Below are positions 1-7,605 of a stretch of DNA of 45,423 nucleotides, piece after piece; the first letter of the stretch is position 1; each line of letters starts with the position of its first letter. A model generated the notes under the pieces. The model had not been told where the DNA came from. It was given only the letters and a program-made list of their open reading frames with translations, and ran no database searches. A program made the position numbers and the translations under genes. The DNA comes from Deltaproteobacteria bacterium (GTDB lineage: Bacteria; Myxococcota; Myxococcia; Myxococcales; 40CM-4-68-19), in contig VBKL01000050.1 in assembly GCA_005879805.1 (NCBI GenBank), positions 1 to 45,423 on the forward strand. Reading direction: 5' to 3'.

Positions 1-661
1 CGGTCCCGGTCTCGACGCCGAGCGCGCCTTCGGCAAGTCGTTCGCGAAGAACGGCGGCACCGTCATCGGTGGAGTGCGGGTCCCGGTACAGAACCCGGAA
101 TTCTCCCCTTTCTTGCAGCGTGCGCGGGACGCCAAGCCCGACGCGGTCTTCGCTTTCGTTCCGGCCGGCGACCAGGGAATCGCCTTCATGAAGACGTACG
201 CGCAGCGCGGCCTCAAGGAGGCCGGCATCAAGCTCGTCACCACCGGCGACGTGGTCGAAGATGCGGTGCTCGACGCCATCGGCGATTCCGCTCTCGGCGT
301 GGTCAGCACGCACCACTATTCGATGGCGCACGAGTCCCCCGAGAACCGGGCGTTCGTGAAGGCGTGGGTGGAAGCGTTCGGGCCCGGCGCGCGCCCCGAC
401 TTCATCAACGTGGGGGCCTACGACGCGATGGAAGCCATCTACCGGGTGTGCAAGAAGCTCGGCGGCGTGGTCGATGCGGACAAGTTCATGGCCGAGATCA
501 AAGGGCTCCGCATCGACAGTCCCCGCGGTCCCATCTTCGTCGATCCCGCGACCAGGGACGTGGTGCAGACGGTCTACGTCCGCCGCGTCGAGAAGCGGGA
601 CGGCCGGCTGTTCAACATCGAGTTCGAGAAGTTCCCCGAGGTGAAGGACCCGCGCGACTAG
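1..661 (+). CDS. Branched-chain amino acid-type ABC transporter substrate-binding protein, C-terminal part
   Basis: The reading frame is open from the window edge, so the N-terminus and signal peptide lie outside. The visible 219 residues look like the C-terminal half of a Peripla_BP_6 (LivJ-like) type I periplasmic binding protein: a segment around KPDAVFAFVPAGDQGIAFMK (the ligand-binding cleft strand with a following helix), then a TTGD loop, an FxxAWxExFG helix, a YDAMEAIYR helix and a final FVDPATRDVVQTVYVRRVE strand pair. Such proteins capture small ligands, often amino acids or amides, in the periplasm for an ABC importer. No permease or ATPase gene follows; the next gene starts 9 bases downstream and encodes a MetE-like methyltransferase. 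The ligand cannot be deduced. A GTG at 74 is in frame but internal to the fold, so it is unlikely to be the real start. Confidence 0.85.
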   Translation, partial: GPGLDAERAFGKSFAKNGGTVIGGVRVPVQNPEFSPFLQRARDAKPDAVFAFVPAGDQGIAFMKTYAQRGLKEAGIKLVTTGDVVEDAVLDAIGDSALGVVSTHHYSMAHESPENRAFVKAWVEAFGPGARPDFINVGAYDAMEAIYRVCKKLGGVVDADKFMAEIKGLRIDSPRGPIFVDPATRDVVQTVYVRRVEKRDGRLFNIEFEKFPEVKDPRD

Positions 662-670
662 AGGAGCGCC

Positions 671-1795
671 ATGCCCGCTACCCCCGGACCGCCCTTCCGC
701 GCCGACCACGTCGGTAGCCTGTTGCGACCGAAGAAGCTCCTCGACGCCCGCGCCTCCTTCGCCGCGGGGCGACTCGCTCGCGAAGAGCTTCGCGCCATCG
801 AGGACGAGGCGATCGACGACGCGGTGAAGATGCAGGAGGAGGTCGGGCTGCGCTCGGCGACCGACGGCGAGTTCCGCCGCGCCTCCTGGCACATGGACTT
901 CATCTACCAGCTGGGAGGAATCGTCCGCTCCAAGGAATCGCTCAAGGTCCACTTCCACAACCAGGCGGGCGACCTCGATTTCACCGCGCCGGTCCCGCGC
1001 GTCGAAGGGAAGGTGCGGCTTCAACACACCATCTTCGGCGAGGATTTTCGCAAGTTGCAGTCGTTCGTCTCGCGGGCGACGCCGAAGCTCACCATTCCCT
1101 CCTTGAGCATGGTGCATTACCGGGGCGGGCGCGCGGCCATCGACCCTGCCGTCTATCCCGACATCGAAGGATTCTGGAACGACCTCATCGCCGCGTACGC
1201 CGAAGAGGTGCGCAGGCTCGGAGAGCTCGGCTGCACCTATCTGCAGTTCGACGACACCAGCCTCGCCTACCTGAACGATCCCCACCAGCGCGAGGAGATG
1301 GCGGCCCGCGGCGACGATGCCGAGCACTTGCATCTCAGGTACATCCGCAACATCAACGCGGCCCTCGAGCGCAAACCGGCCGGGATGGCGATCACGACGC
1401 ACATGTGCCGGGGGAATTTCCGTTCCTCGTGGGTGGCGGAAGGGAGCTACGACTTCGTCGCCGAGGCGCTCTTCAACGAGCTTCGCGTCGACGGCTTCTT
1501 CCTCGAGTTCGACGACGCCCGTTCGGGCGGATTCGCGCCTTTGCGATTCGTGCCCAAGGAGAAGCGGGTGATCCTCGGCCTCGTCACCACCAAGCGCGGC
1601 GAACTGGAGAAGAAGGACGACCTCAAGCGGCGGATCGACGAGGCGAGCCGCTTCGTCCCGCTCGAGCAGCTTTGCCTCTCCCCGCAGTGCGGGTTCTCCT
1701 CCACCGTAGAGGGCAATTCCCTGAGCTACGAGGAGCAGGTCGCGAAACTGAGGCTCATCGTCGAGACGGCGCGCGAGGTCTGGGGCGCGAGCTAA
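671..1795 (+). CDS. Cobalamin-independent methionine synthase-like (MetE C-terminal domain) methyltransferase
   Basis: A 374-residue protein matching only the catalytic C-terminal barrel of MetE, about half the length of full MetE. Family features: an N-terminal RADHVGSLLRP motif, DGEFRR near residue 60, QFDDTSLAYL in the core, and a plausible zinc site of His244 and Cys246 (THMCRG), Glu279 (FLEFDD) and Cys340 (SPQCGFSS). The Glu-to-Cys spacing of 61 equals that recalled for E. coli MetE (E665 to C726). Short homologues of this kind transfer methyl groups to thiols from donors that may not be folate. The ATG is preceded by GAGGAG at ideal spacing and lies 9 bases after the binding-protein stop, so the two are probably co-transcribed. 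The actual methyl donor and acceptor are unknown. Confidence 0.85.
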   Translation: MPATPGPPFRADHVGSLLRPKKLLDARASFAAGRLAREELRAIEDEAIDDAVKMQEEVGLRSATDGEFRRASWHMDFIYQLGGIVRSKESLKVHFHNQAGDLDFTAPVPRVEGKVRLQHTIFGEDFRKLQSFVSRATPKLTIPSLSMVHYRGGRAAIDPAVYPDIEGFWNDLIAAYAEEVRRLGELGCTYLQFDDTSLAYLNDPHQREEMAARGDDAEHLHLRYIRNINAALERKPAGMAITTHMCRGNFRSSWVAEGSYDFVAEALFNELRVDGFFLEFDDARSGGFAPLRFVPKEKRVILGLVTTKRGELEKKDDLKRRIDEASRFVPLEQLCLSPQCGFSSTVEGNSLSYEEQVAKLRLIVETAREVWGAS

Positions 1796-1968
1796 AAGCT
1801 CAATATCTACGATTACTTACCGCTGGGTTATTATTTCTAGCCTGAAACAAAATCCAAGTTTTTGTTCTTATCGACCCGCAACGCGTCGAGACATCGGTCG
1901 GATGTACTAGCGAAAATCGTGCGAGCAGGATGCCCGCGGTTCCAGCAAATCCGACGGAGGGGACACAG
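1796..1968. other. AT-rich intergenic region upstream of a secreted protein gene
   Basis: This 173-base gap is visibly richer in A and T than its surroundings, especially 1797-1870, which holds several TTATT, AAACAAAA and TTTTTG tracts. It follows the methyltransferase stop and precedes the secreted-protein start. No confident -35/-10 pair, hairpin or ORF was found. Promoter activity for the downstream gene is likely on position alone. Confidence 0.4.
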
Positions 1969-3318
1969 ATGAATCGACCTTGGTTCGGCGGCCTCGCGGC
2001 CGTCGTGGGATCTTGTCTCGTTCTAACGGCTTCCAGTGCGAGAGCGGCGGGCGATCCGGCCAGCGCGAAGAGCGTGGACGACGTCGCGCTCAGCGCCGAT
2101 CAACTCGCCTCGGTAACGCCGCTATTGGGCAGCCGCGATGGCGATGGCCCGAAGGGCATGCCGGAGGCCGCCTCGAGCAGCCTTCCCCAATTCGATACCG
2201 TCGTTAATTTCTCCGATCAGTTCATCGCAAACGGCGTCGATAGCCGGAACCGGCCTCGCACGGTTTGGCCGTACACCATGGTCGGCCAGCCGCCGCAGGC
2301 CCACCGCAAGACCGTCTTCAACGCGCCGGTGATCCCCGTCGTGCTGGAGATGCTCGATCCCAACGGCAACGTGGCCGTCGCCAGCAACGGCACGGTGCTC
2401 CGCCAGCTGGTCACCGACGAGATCGTCGACGCCACCCTCCGCTCACCGGTCTTCGAGCCGTTCTCCTTCACCTCGGGTACCGGACAGCTCACCGAGCAGC
2501 TCATGCGGGCGGAGTTCTGGGATCGCATCCGCCACGACGGCGACGGCGACGACGGCGGCGGGTATCGCAACGTCCTGCGCGCCTCGCAGAAGCGCACCCG
2601 CACCATGCAGGTGCCGTTCGGCTCGTATGCCTTCGCCCTCAACCCTGACGGGACCTGCTGCTTCCAGGTGCGCGTCGAGGTCAACACCTTCATCAACCTG
2701 CTCTTCCCGCCCACCGAAGGGGACCGCGCCTTCGTCATCGGCGCCGCACAGGCCGACCGCGACATCACCACCCGCGACATCAGCACCTTCCTCTTCAACG
2801 CCGTCTATCTCTTCCAGGGCACCGTGAACAATTGCTGCATCGTCGGCTTCCACTCCGCCGACGTGGAGGCGGGCGACGCGGCGAACGGCAACCGCACCAA
2901 GCTGTTCATGATGGATTTCTCGAGCTGGGTGCCTCACCACACCTTCGCCTTCGGCTTCGAGGACATCGCCGCCTTGAGCCACGAGATGTCGGAGCTGGTC
3001 AACGATCCACTCGGCAACAACCCGACGCCCTGGTGGTACGCCTTCGACCCGCGCGGTGGCTTCATCTGCCAGAACAATCTCGAGACGGGCGATGTCATCG
3101 AGGTGCTCTCTGGGCTTCCCATCTTCGCGGCCACCTTGAACGGGCGCACCTACCACATCCAGAACGAGGCGATGCTGCCCTGGTTCGCGCTGCAGACGCC
3201 GTCCCCGGCGCGGCTCGGCGCGTATAGCTTCCCCGACGAGAAGACGCTGACCCGGGCGGCGCCCGCCGGCGTGTCCGCGCGCTGTGCCAACGTGACGACG
3301 CCGACATCGACGTTCTGA
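1969..3318 (+). CDS. Secreted protein of unknown function with an HExxE motif
   Basis: The ATG at 1969 is preferred over an in-frame ATG at 1930 because it has GGAGGGG just upstream and gives a clean Sec signal peptide: a charged start, a hydrophobic core and an SSARA cleavage site near residue 26. The mature part of about 420 residues contains VNFSDQF, a cysteine pair (DGTCCFQV), a second pair (NNCCIVGFHS) and, near residues 334-342, ALSHEMSELVNDP followed by PTPWWYAFDPRGG. SHEMSE (H338, E339, E342) resembles a metal-binding HExxE, but no complete peptidase signature is evident, so enzymatic activity is conjecture. Two vicinal Cys pairs suggest disulfides outside the cytoplasm. I do not recognise a named family. 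It is flanked by a possible terminator hairpin at 3342-3375. Confidence 0.85.
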   Translation: MNRPWFGGLAAVVGSCLVLTASSARAAGDPASAKSVDDVALSADQLASVTPLLGSRDGDGPKGMPEAASSSLPQFDTVVNFSDQFIANGVDSRNRPRTVWPYTMVGQPPQAHRKTVFNAPVIPVVLEMLDPNGNVAVASNGTVLRQLVTDEIVDATLRSPVFEPFSFTSGTGQLTEQLMRAEFWDRIRHDGDGDDGGGYRNVLRASQKRTRTMQVPFGSYAFALNPDGTCCFQVRVEVNTFINLLFPPTEGDRAFVIGAAQADRDITTRDISTFLFNAVYLFQGTVNNCCIVGFHSADVEAGDAANGNRTKLFMMDFSSWVPHHTFAFGFEDIAALSHEMSELVNDPLGNNPTPWWYAFDPRGGFICQNNLETGDVIEVLSGLPIFAATLNGRTYHIQNEAMLPWFALQTPSPARLGAYSFPDEKTLTRAAPAGVSARCANVTTPTSTF

Positions 3319-3341
3319 CGAGAGGTACCCGTCCGTGGTGT

Positions 3342-3375
3342 GACGAGGCTGTCGCGATCCTCCGGCAGCCTCGTC
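3342..3375 (+). terminator. Inverted repeat after the secreted-protein gene
   Basis: A perfect 10-base inverted repeat (GACGAGGCTG and CAGCCTCGTC) around a 14-base loop begins 23 bases after the stop codon at 3318. There is no T-tract after it, so intrinsic termination is plausible but unproven. Confidence 0.4.
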
Positions 3376-3434
3376 CACAACCGGCGGAAATCCCGAGGTC
3401 CGGTCCTGGCGCAAGACATGCTTCCAGGCACCGC

Positions 3435-3671
3435 ATGGCGAGATCCGTAGCGGCTGCAGCGTTGGTGATGTGGGGCCTCTTCTCATCCGGCTGCGGTACG
3501 CTCCTCGCCAGCAGCTGCGCCGGGAACGGCGGTTGCGGCTGTACCGGCTCCGGGGCGCTGGTCATCGCATCGGTGCTCGTCGTCGAGCGCGCCGCCGCGG
3601 GCGCGGAGCCGCTGCCGCCGCTCGTCGACGATCCGCCGGAGCCTCCCAGCACCCGTCCGCCGGGACGGTAG
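3435..3671 (+). CDS. Possible small lipoprotein
   Basis: A 78-residue frame starting MARSVAAAALVMWGLFSSGC: a basic start, a short hydrophobic stretch and a lipobox-like LFSSGC that would lipidate Cys20. The mature part is Gly/Cys-rich then Pro-rich (LPPLVDDPPEPP). The stop abuts the convergent dehydratase stop. The ribosome-binding site is weak and the frame is short for such GC-rich DNA, so it could be spurious. Confidence 0.42.
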   Translation: MARSVAAAALVMWGLFSSGCGTLLASSCAGNGGCGCTGSGALVIASVLVVERAAAGAEPLPPLVDDPPEPPSTRPPGR

Positions 3672-4577
3672 TCAGCGACGCCGCGAAAGGCGGGCAAGCT
3701 CGCGCGGAACCTCGGCGAGAAGCTCGCGGGCGAGGTAGCCCACCGGTCCCACCTTGCGCGCGAGGGCGTCGCCGGCGCGGCCGTGGAGAAATACCGCCCA
3801 GGCCAGCGCCTGCAGCAGATCCGCCCCGCGGGCCGCGAGACCCGCGGCGATCCCCGCCAGCGCATCGCCGGAGCCCGAGGTTCCCAGACCCGCGTTCCCT
3901 GCGAGCCGGTTGCACAACAGGCGCCCCGACGGCGAAGCGATGAAAGTCTCGGAACCCTTGAGGGCGACGATCGCCTTCAGAGCGCGCGCCGCCTGGATGG
4001 CGATGGCGGCGGGATTGCGCGTCACTTCGGCCGGATCGATCTCCAGCATCTTCGCCATCTCGCGCGCATGGGGCGTCACCGCGATTTCGGTGCTCGCCGA
4101 AGCCATCGCGCGCGGCTCCACCGAAGCGCAGGCAAGCGCCTCGGCGTCGAGGAGCACCGGGGCCTTGCGGATCCGTCCCATGAGGTCGAGGACGAGCTTC
4201 GTCGCGGCACGCGTATCGACCATTCCCGGCCCGACGAGGACCGCAGTCGAGTCCTCCGCGCGTTTGGCGATCTCGCGAGCGCCCGAGGGCGCGATGCCTC
4301 CCTCGCGCGTCTCCGGAAGACCCACGACGAGAGCTTCCGGCACCTGCGCGCCGACCATGGACGCGATGCTGCGGACGGTCGCGATCTGCAGCTTGCCGGC
4401 CCCCGCTCGCAGCGCAGCGGTCGCCGCGAGGATGATCGCGCCGGGCATCTGCGGCGCTCCGCCGACCACGAGGACGGTGCCGCGAGATTCCTTGCCGCCC
4501 TTCGGGTCGATCCGGGGCAGCGGCCAGCGCCGCAGGAACGCTCCGTCGACGTTCTCAGCGCGACGCGATCGGGGCAT
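3672..4577 (-). CDS. nnrD: ADP/ATP-dependent NAD(P)H-hydrate dehydratase
   Basis: A 301-residue ribokinase-fold protein of the YjeF C-terminal (carbohydrate kinase-like) family, which uses ADP or ATP to dehydrate damaged NADHX/NADPHX back to NAD(P)H in the cytoplasm. Landmarks: KESRGTVLVVGG near residue 30, GAGKLQIAT, VGPGM (115-119), DAEAL (144-148), TPHAREM (168-174, usually TPHPGE) and the nucleotide-binding GTSGSGDALAG (232-242). The N-terminal NAD(P)HX epimerase domain (NnrE) is absent and no separate epimerase gene is visible. The ATG overlaps the end of the phosphatase gene by 23 bases, so the two are probably translated together. It ends flush against the possible lipoprotein on the opposite strand. 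Confidence 0.9.
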   Translation of the reverse strand: MPRSRRAENVDGAFLRRWPLPRIDPKGGKESRGTVLVVGGAPQMPGAIILAATAALRAGAGKLQIATVRSIASMVGAQVPEALVVGLPETREGGIAPSGAREIAKRAEDSTAVLVGPGMVDTRAATKLVLDLMGRIRKAPVLLDAEALACASVEPRAMASASTEIAVTPHAREMAKMLEIDPAEVTRNPAAIAIQAARALKAIVALKGSETFIASPSGRLLCNRLAGNAGLGTSGSGDALAGIAAGLAARGADLLQALAWAVFLHGRAGDALARKVGPVGYLARELLAEVPRELARLSRRR

Positions 4578-5298
4578 CTGGCTCCGCGGTGACCCTCGCT
4601 CCCTCTTCGCGGAGCGGGGCTACGAAGTTGAAATGGCGCAATTCTAATCGGCCCGAGGCGCACTGGTAGGAAGTGATCGAGCAGTTGGCCACGTCCGCCT
4701 CGGCGTCGATGGCGAGGATCTGCTCCTCGGTCATCCGCTCGAGGATGTAGCGGAAGCAGAGCACCACGGCGGAATGGCAGACGGCCACCACGCGCTCGCC
4801 GGCAAGCTCGCGGCCGAGCGTGTCGAGGAAGGTCCGCAGCCGGAGGATGACGTCGCACCAACTCTCGCCGCCGGGAGGGCGGTGATAGAACTTCCCCAGC
4901 GACTTGCGCAGCGCGGCCTGATCGGGAAGCAGCTTCTCGATGCCGCGCCGGGTGAGCCGGTCGAGAGCGCCCAGCTCTCGCTCGCGCAGCCGCTCGTCGA
5001 CCACCAACGAAACTCCGGCGAGCTTCGCTTCGGCAATGAGGATTTCCGCGGTGCGCCGCGCGCGAAGGTAAGGCGAGCTGAGGACCGCCGTGGGCCGCAC
5101 CTTGGCCGGCTGCGAGCGGATGTACCGGCCGACCGCGGCGGCCTGCTTCTCCCCGAGGGGGGAGAGTGGCACGTCCATGTCGCGCGCCGCCTCGATGGCG
5201 ATGCGCTCCAGCCCCTTCTTGTGGGCCGCGTCGCGCGCGACGTTGCCCGCGCTCTCGCCGTGCCGCAAGAGCCAGAGCGACCCGGGGAGCTGCGTCAA
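4555..5298 (-). CDS. Histidine phosphatase (phosphoglycerate mutase-like) superfamily protein
   Basis: A 247-residue protein with LLRHGESAGN near the N-terminus (Arg12, His13, Gly14, Glu15), the phospho-His motif of branch 1 histidine phosphatases. SSPYLRARRTAE, ERELG and a C-terminal CHSAVVL with the second catalytic His follow. Members dephosphorylate small metabolites or proteins; the substrate here is unknown. The start was set at TTG 5298, whose first bases overlap the stop of the HD gene (TTGA), because a strong GGAGGAG lies about 8 bases upstream and the protein then begins directly at the RHG strand. A much longer in-frame extension over the HD gene is rejected because it is antisense-like, Arg-rich shadow sequence. 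Confidence 0.87.
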   Translation of the reverse strand: MTQLPGSLWLLRHGESAGNVARDAAHKKGLERIAIEAARDMDVPLSPLGEKQAAAVGRYIRSQPAKVRPTAVLSSPYLRARRTAEILIAEAKLAGVSLVVDERLRERELGALDRLTRRGIEKLLPDQAALRKSLGKFYHRPPGGESWCDVILRLRTFLDTLGRELAGERVVAVCHSAVVLCFRYILERMTEEQILAIDAEADVANCSITSYQCASGRLELRHFNFVAPLREEGARVTAEPDAPIASR

Positions 5299-5861
5299 AG
5301 GCCGATCTCCTCCGCGATCGGCTTGAGCGTGTCGATGAGGAACGCGATGTGTTCCGGGAGCGGCCTTCCGATCGCCTCCGCGCCGCCGTACACGTAGCTC
5401 CGATCGACGCTGCGGGCGAAAGCCTTGTCCTTGAGCTTCTTCACGACGGAGCCGGCAGGCAGATCGGCGAGCTTCTTCGAGGGCCGCACCTTGGCGCACG
5501 CGCCGATGAAGCCGACCAATTCGTCGCAGGCGTAGATCGCCTTCTTGAGCGGCGTGTCGCGCGGGATCTTCATGTAGTCGGCGTGGGAGCAGATCGCCTC
5601 GACCACCTCGTCGGGATAACCGCGCTCGCGGAGGATTTTCTCGCCCACGTGGAGGTGCGTCTCCTCGGTGGGATTCTGCTCGTAGTCGAAGTCGTGGAGC
5701 AGCCCGACGATGCCCCACTTCTCGATCTCCTGCGGCTCCACTACGCCGTACCAGCGGGCGTAGGCGCGCATCGCTTCCTCGACGGCGCGCCCGTGCTTGC
5801 GGAGCGCATCCGAGTGCGTGAATTCCTCGAGCAGTGCCTTCGCCTCCGCGCGGGTGGGCAT
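5295..5861 (-). CDS. HD-domain protein
   Basis: A 188-residue single-domain HD protein. Candidate metal ligands are His23, His56-Asp57 (GLLHDFD), the His69/His71 region, His93 (CSHADY) and Asp113 (ACDELVGF), in the order typical of HD phosphohydrolases. Such proteins hydrolyse nucleotides or other phosphomonoesters in the cytoplasm; the substrate is not deducible. It is the first gene of an overlapping operon with the histidine phosphatase (4-base TTGA overlap) and the NAD(P)HX dehydratase, which hints at a metabolite clean-up role. Only 23 bases separate its ATG from the divergent cyclotransferase gene, so the promoters must overlap the coding starts. Confidence 0.88.
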   Translation of the reverse strand: MPTRAEAKALLEEFTHSDALRKHGRAVEEAMRAYARWYGVVEPQEIEKWGIVGLLHDFDYEQNPTEETHLHVGEKILRERGYPDEVVEAICSHADYMKIPRDTPLKKAIYACDELVGFIGACAKVRPSKKLADLPAGSVVKKLKDKAFARSVDRSYVYGGAEAIGRPLPEHIAFLIDTLKPIAEEIGL

Positions 5862-5884
5862 ACCCGGATGCTACACTGGCTCGC

Positions 5885-6412
5885 ATGTACCGGTACTTCG
5901 CTTATGGCTCGGTCCTCTCCCTTCGACATCTCGCGGAATGGGCGGCGGAGCATGGGGTCGATGCGCGCGTCTTTGCGCAGGGCACACCCGCGATCCTGCG
6001 CGGGTACGAGCTCTCCTTCGACGTGGAGAGCAAGTTCTGGGGCGGACGAGTCGCGAACCTCCGGGAGCGCGAAGGCGGGGCCGTTCACGGCGTGCTTTTT
6101 GAAATCCCCGAGGAGGCGAAGGAAGCCGTCTCGAGGAAGGAAGGCGTCGCGACCGGGCTCTCGCAGGAGATCGGAGTCGCGGTGGAGGTGGCGGGAAAGC
6201 CGCCGATCGCCGCGCATGCGTTCGTGGCGCGCCCCGAGCGTCGCGGGGCACCGGGTGCTCCGTCCGCTCGCCTGATGGGCTACCTGATCGAGGGCGCGCG
6301 GGAGCGCGGGCTGCCGCAGGCCTGGATCGAGGAGCTTTCCCGCCACGCGGCGTCAGCGGCGCCGGCGCAGGCACCTGCTGGCTCGGCGCTGAAGCTCGGC
6401 CTCAAACGCTGA
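5885..6412 (+). CDS. Gamma-glutamylcyclotransferase family protein
   Basis: A 175-residue AIG2/GGCT-fold protein. It opens with YRYFAYGSVLS, matching the substrate-binding YGSN/YGSL loop, and carries a candidate catalytic Glu86 in SRKEGVATG, equivalent to the conserved Glu of glutathione-degrading or gamma-glutamylamine cyclotransferases. The product would be 5-oxoproline plus the released amine. The C-terminal 30 residues are Ala-rich and probably disordered. The ATG at 5885 was chosen because the protein then begins exactly at the first beta-strand; an in-frame ATG 51 bases upstream would overlap the divergent HD gene. Substrate specificity is unknown. Confidence 0.85.
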   Translation: MYRYFAYGSVLSLRHLAEWAAEHGVDARVFAQGTPAILRGYELSFDVESKFWGGRVANLREREGGAVHGVLFEIPEEAKEAVSRKEGVATGLSQEIGVAVEVAGKPPIAAHAFVARPERRGAPGAPSARLMGYLIEGARERGLPQAWIEELSRHAASAAPAQAPAGSALKLGLKR

Positions 6413-6451
6413 GCGATTCGCGGCCCACCTCGGCAATCGAGGAAGGCGGGG

Positions 6452-7534
6452 TCAGCCGGCCAGATCCTCGGCGGCCTGCACCGCGGGTATTGCGACCGTG
6501 AAGACGCATCCCCGCCCGGGCAGGTCGCGAACCTGGATGGTCCCGCCATGCGCGTCCACCACTTGCTGCGCGATGGTGAGCCCGAGCCCGAGGCCGCTAC
6601 GGTCGTTGCCAACCTGCACGAACGGCCCGAACATGCGCTCCGCCGCGCCCGCAGGCAGACCGCCGCAGCCGTCTTCGATCTCGACGAGGACGCGGCCGTC
6701 GCCGTTCCGGGTGGAGCGGATGTCTACCGACCCGCCCCGACCCGTGAACTTGACGGCGTTCTGCAGGAGGTTGGTCAGGGCCGAAACGAGCAGGTTCCGA
6801 TCGCCCTCGACCTGCAGCGAGGGATCGACCTCGGTCAGCAGCTGGATCTTCTTCTCGGCCGCGTCCGCGGTGGCGAAGGCGATGCTCTCCTGGACCAGCG
6901 AGGCGATGGACAAGCGTTCCTGGCGGCCGCGCAGCGCGGCGCCGAGCCTCACCTGCGTAAGGAGCCCGTCCACCATGGCCCGCAGTCGCAGGTGGCTGCG
7001 CTCGACGACGTCCCCGGTCGTTCCCTGGACCGGAATGCGGCCGGAGCGGATCGCCTGGAAGGAGATGGCCGCCGTATGGAGCGCATTACGCAGCTCGTGG
7101 GCGACGAATCCGAGGCGCTGCACGGTATGCTCTTCGCCGTCCTGGCGCTTTACGTTCTCCCAACTGGTGACCGTACGTGCGATGCAGTCATCGAGCGACT
7201 GGTTTAGCGCCTGGTGCTCGCGTAGTGTAATTGCCGTACCCTTCTGCTTTGCGATCTCGATCGCGCTGTAGCAAAGGCTTCCGTACTGGTGCACGAGCTC
7301 GTCGATATCGAATTCGACGAGCTCCCCCTGTGAATTTGGCGAGCCATCGGCGCCGCGCGAGCCATTTTCGCTGGCATGGTTGCGCAAGCCGGCGATGACC
7401 GCGTCCATGAAGGCGGGCAGGTTCGTCTCTCGCACCGCGTCAATCGACGAAGATGCAGGGCGCTGCCGGCGGATCCTCTCCTTGGCCATCGCGAGAAGCT
7501 CTTCGCGGTGTTCCGCCATCAACCGATGCAGCAT
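6452..7534 (-). CDS. Cytoplasmic sensor histidine kinase
   Basis: A 360-residue kinase with no membrane segment or signal peptide. Residues 1-130 form a helical, charged sensor region resembling RsbR-type N-terminal domains. The phospho-acceptor helix carries FVAHELRNAL with His146. The HATPase domain has an N-box (LLQNAVKFT, Asn259), G1 (IEDGCGGLP, Asp288) and G2 (GLGLGLTIA near 314-322). It would autophosphorylate on His146 and pass the phosphate to an unlinked response regulator; none is encoded nearby. It lies 66 bases downstream of the VWA gene on the same strand. The signal it senses is unknown. Confidence 0.92.
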   Translation of the reverse strand: MLHRLMAEHREELLAMAKERIRRQRPASSSIDAVRETNLPAFMDAVIAGLRNHASENGSRGADGSPNSQGELVEFDIDELVHQYGSLCYSAIEIAKQKGTAITLREHQALNQSLDDCIARTVTSWENVKRQDGEEHTVQRLGFVAHELRNALHTAAISFQAIRSGRIPVQGTTGDVVERSHLRLRAMVDGLLTQVRLGAALRGRQERLSIASLVQESIAFATADAAEKKIQLLTEVDPSLQVEGDRNLLVSALTNLLQNAVKFTGRGGSVDIRSTRNGDGRVLVEIEDGCGGLPAGAAERMFGPFVQVGNDRSGLGLGLTIAQQVVDAHGGTIQVRDLPGRGCVFTVAIPAVQAAEDLAG

Positions 7535-7584
7535 CCTGCTAGGGACGGTATTTCCTTTCTACCGACATGGCATACGCTCGGTTA

Positions 7585-7605
7585 CGTAGCATCATGGTAG
7601 CTACG
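7585..7605 (-). terminator. Short inverted repeat at the end of the VWA gene
   Basis: CGTAGC and GCTACG pair around a 9-base loop, overlapping the VWA stop codon, within an AT-richer gap ahead of the histidine kinase gene. It may attenuate readthrough or be an operator; the stem is only 6 bases. Confidence 0.25.

Noticed and set aside
1796..1930. AT-rich gap as a mobile element or attachment site
   Set aside because: No direct or inverted terminal repeats, integrase or tRNA gene was found. It is more simply a promoter-bearing intergenic region.
4555..5886. A 443-residue fusion protein covering the phosphatase plus upstream sequence
   Set aside because: The upstream half is a different frame of the HD gene with Arg-rich shadow composition. 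A TTG with a strong ribosome-binding site gives a normal phosphatase.
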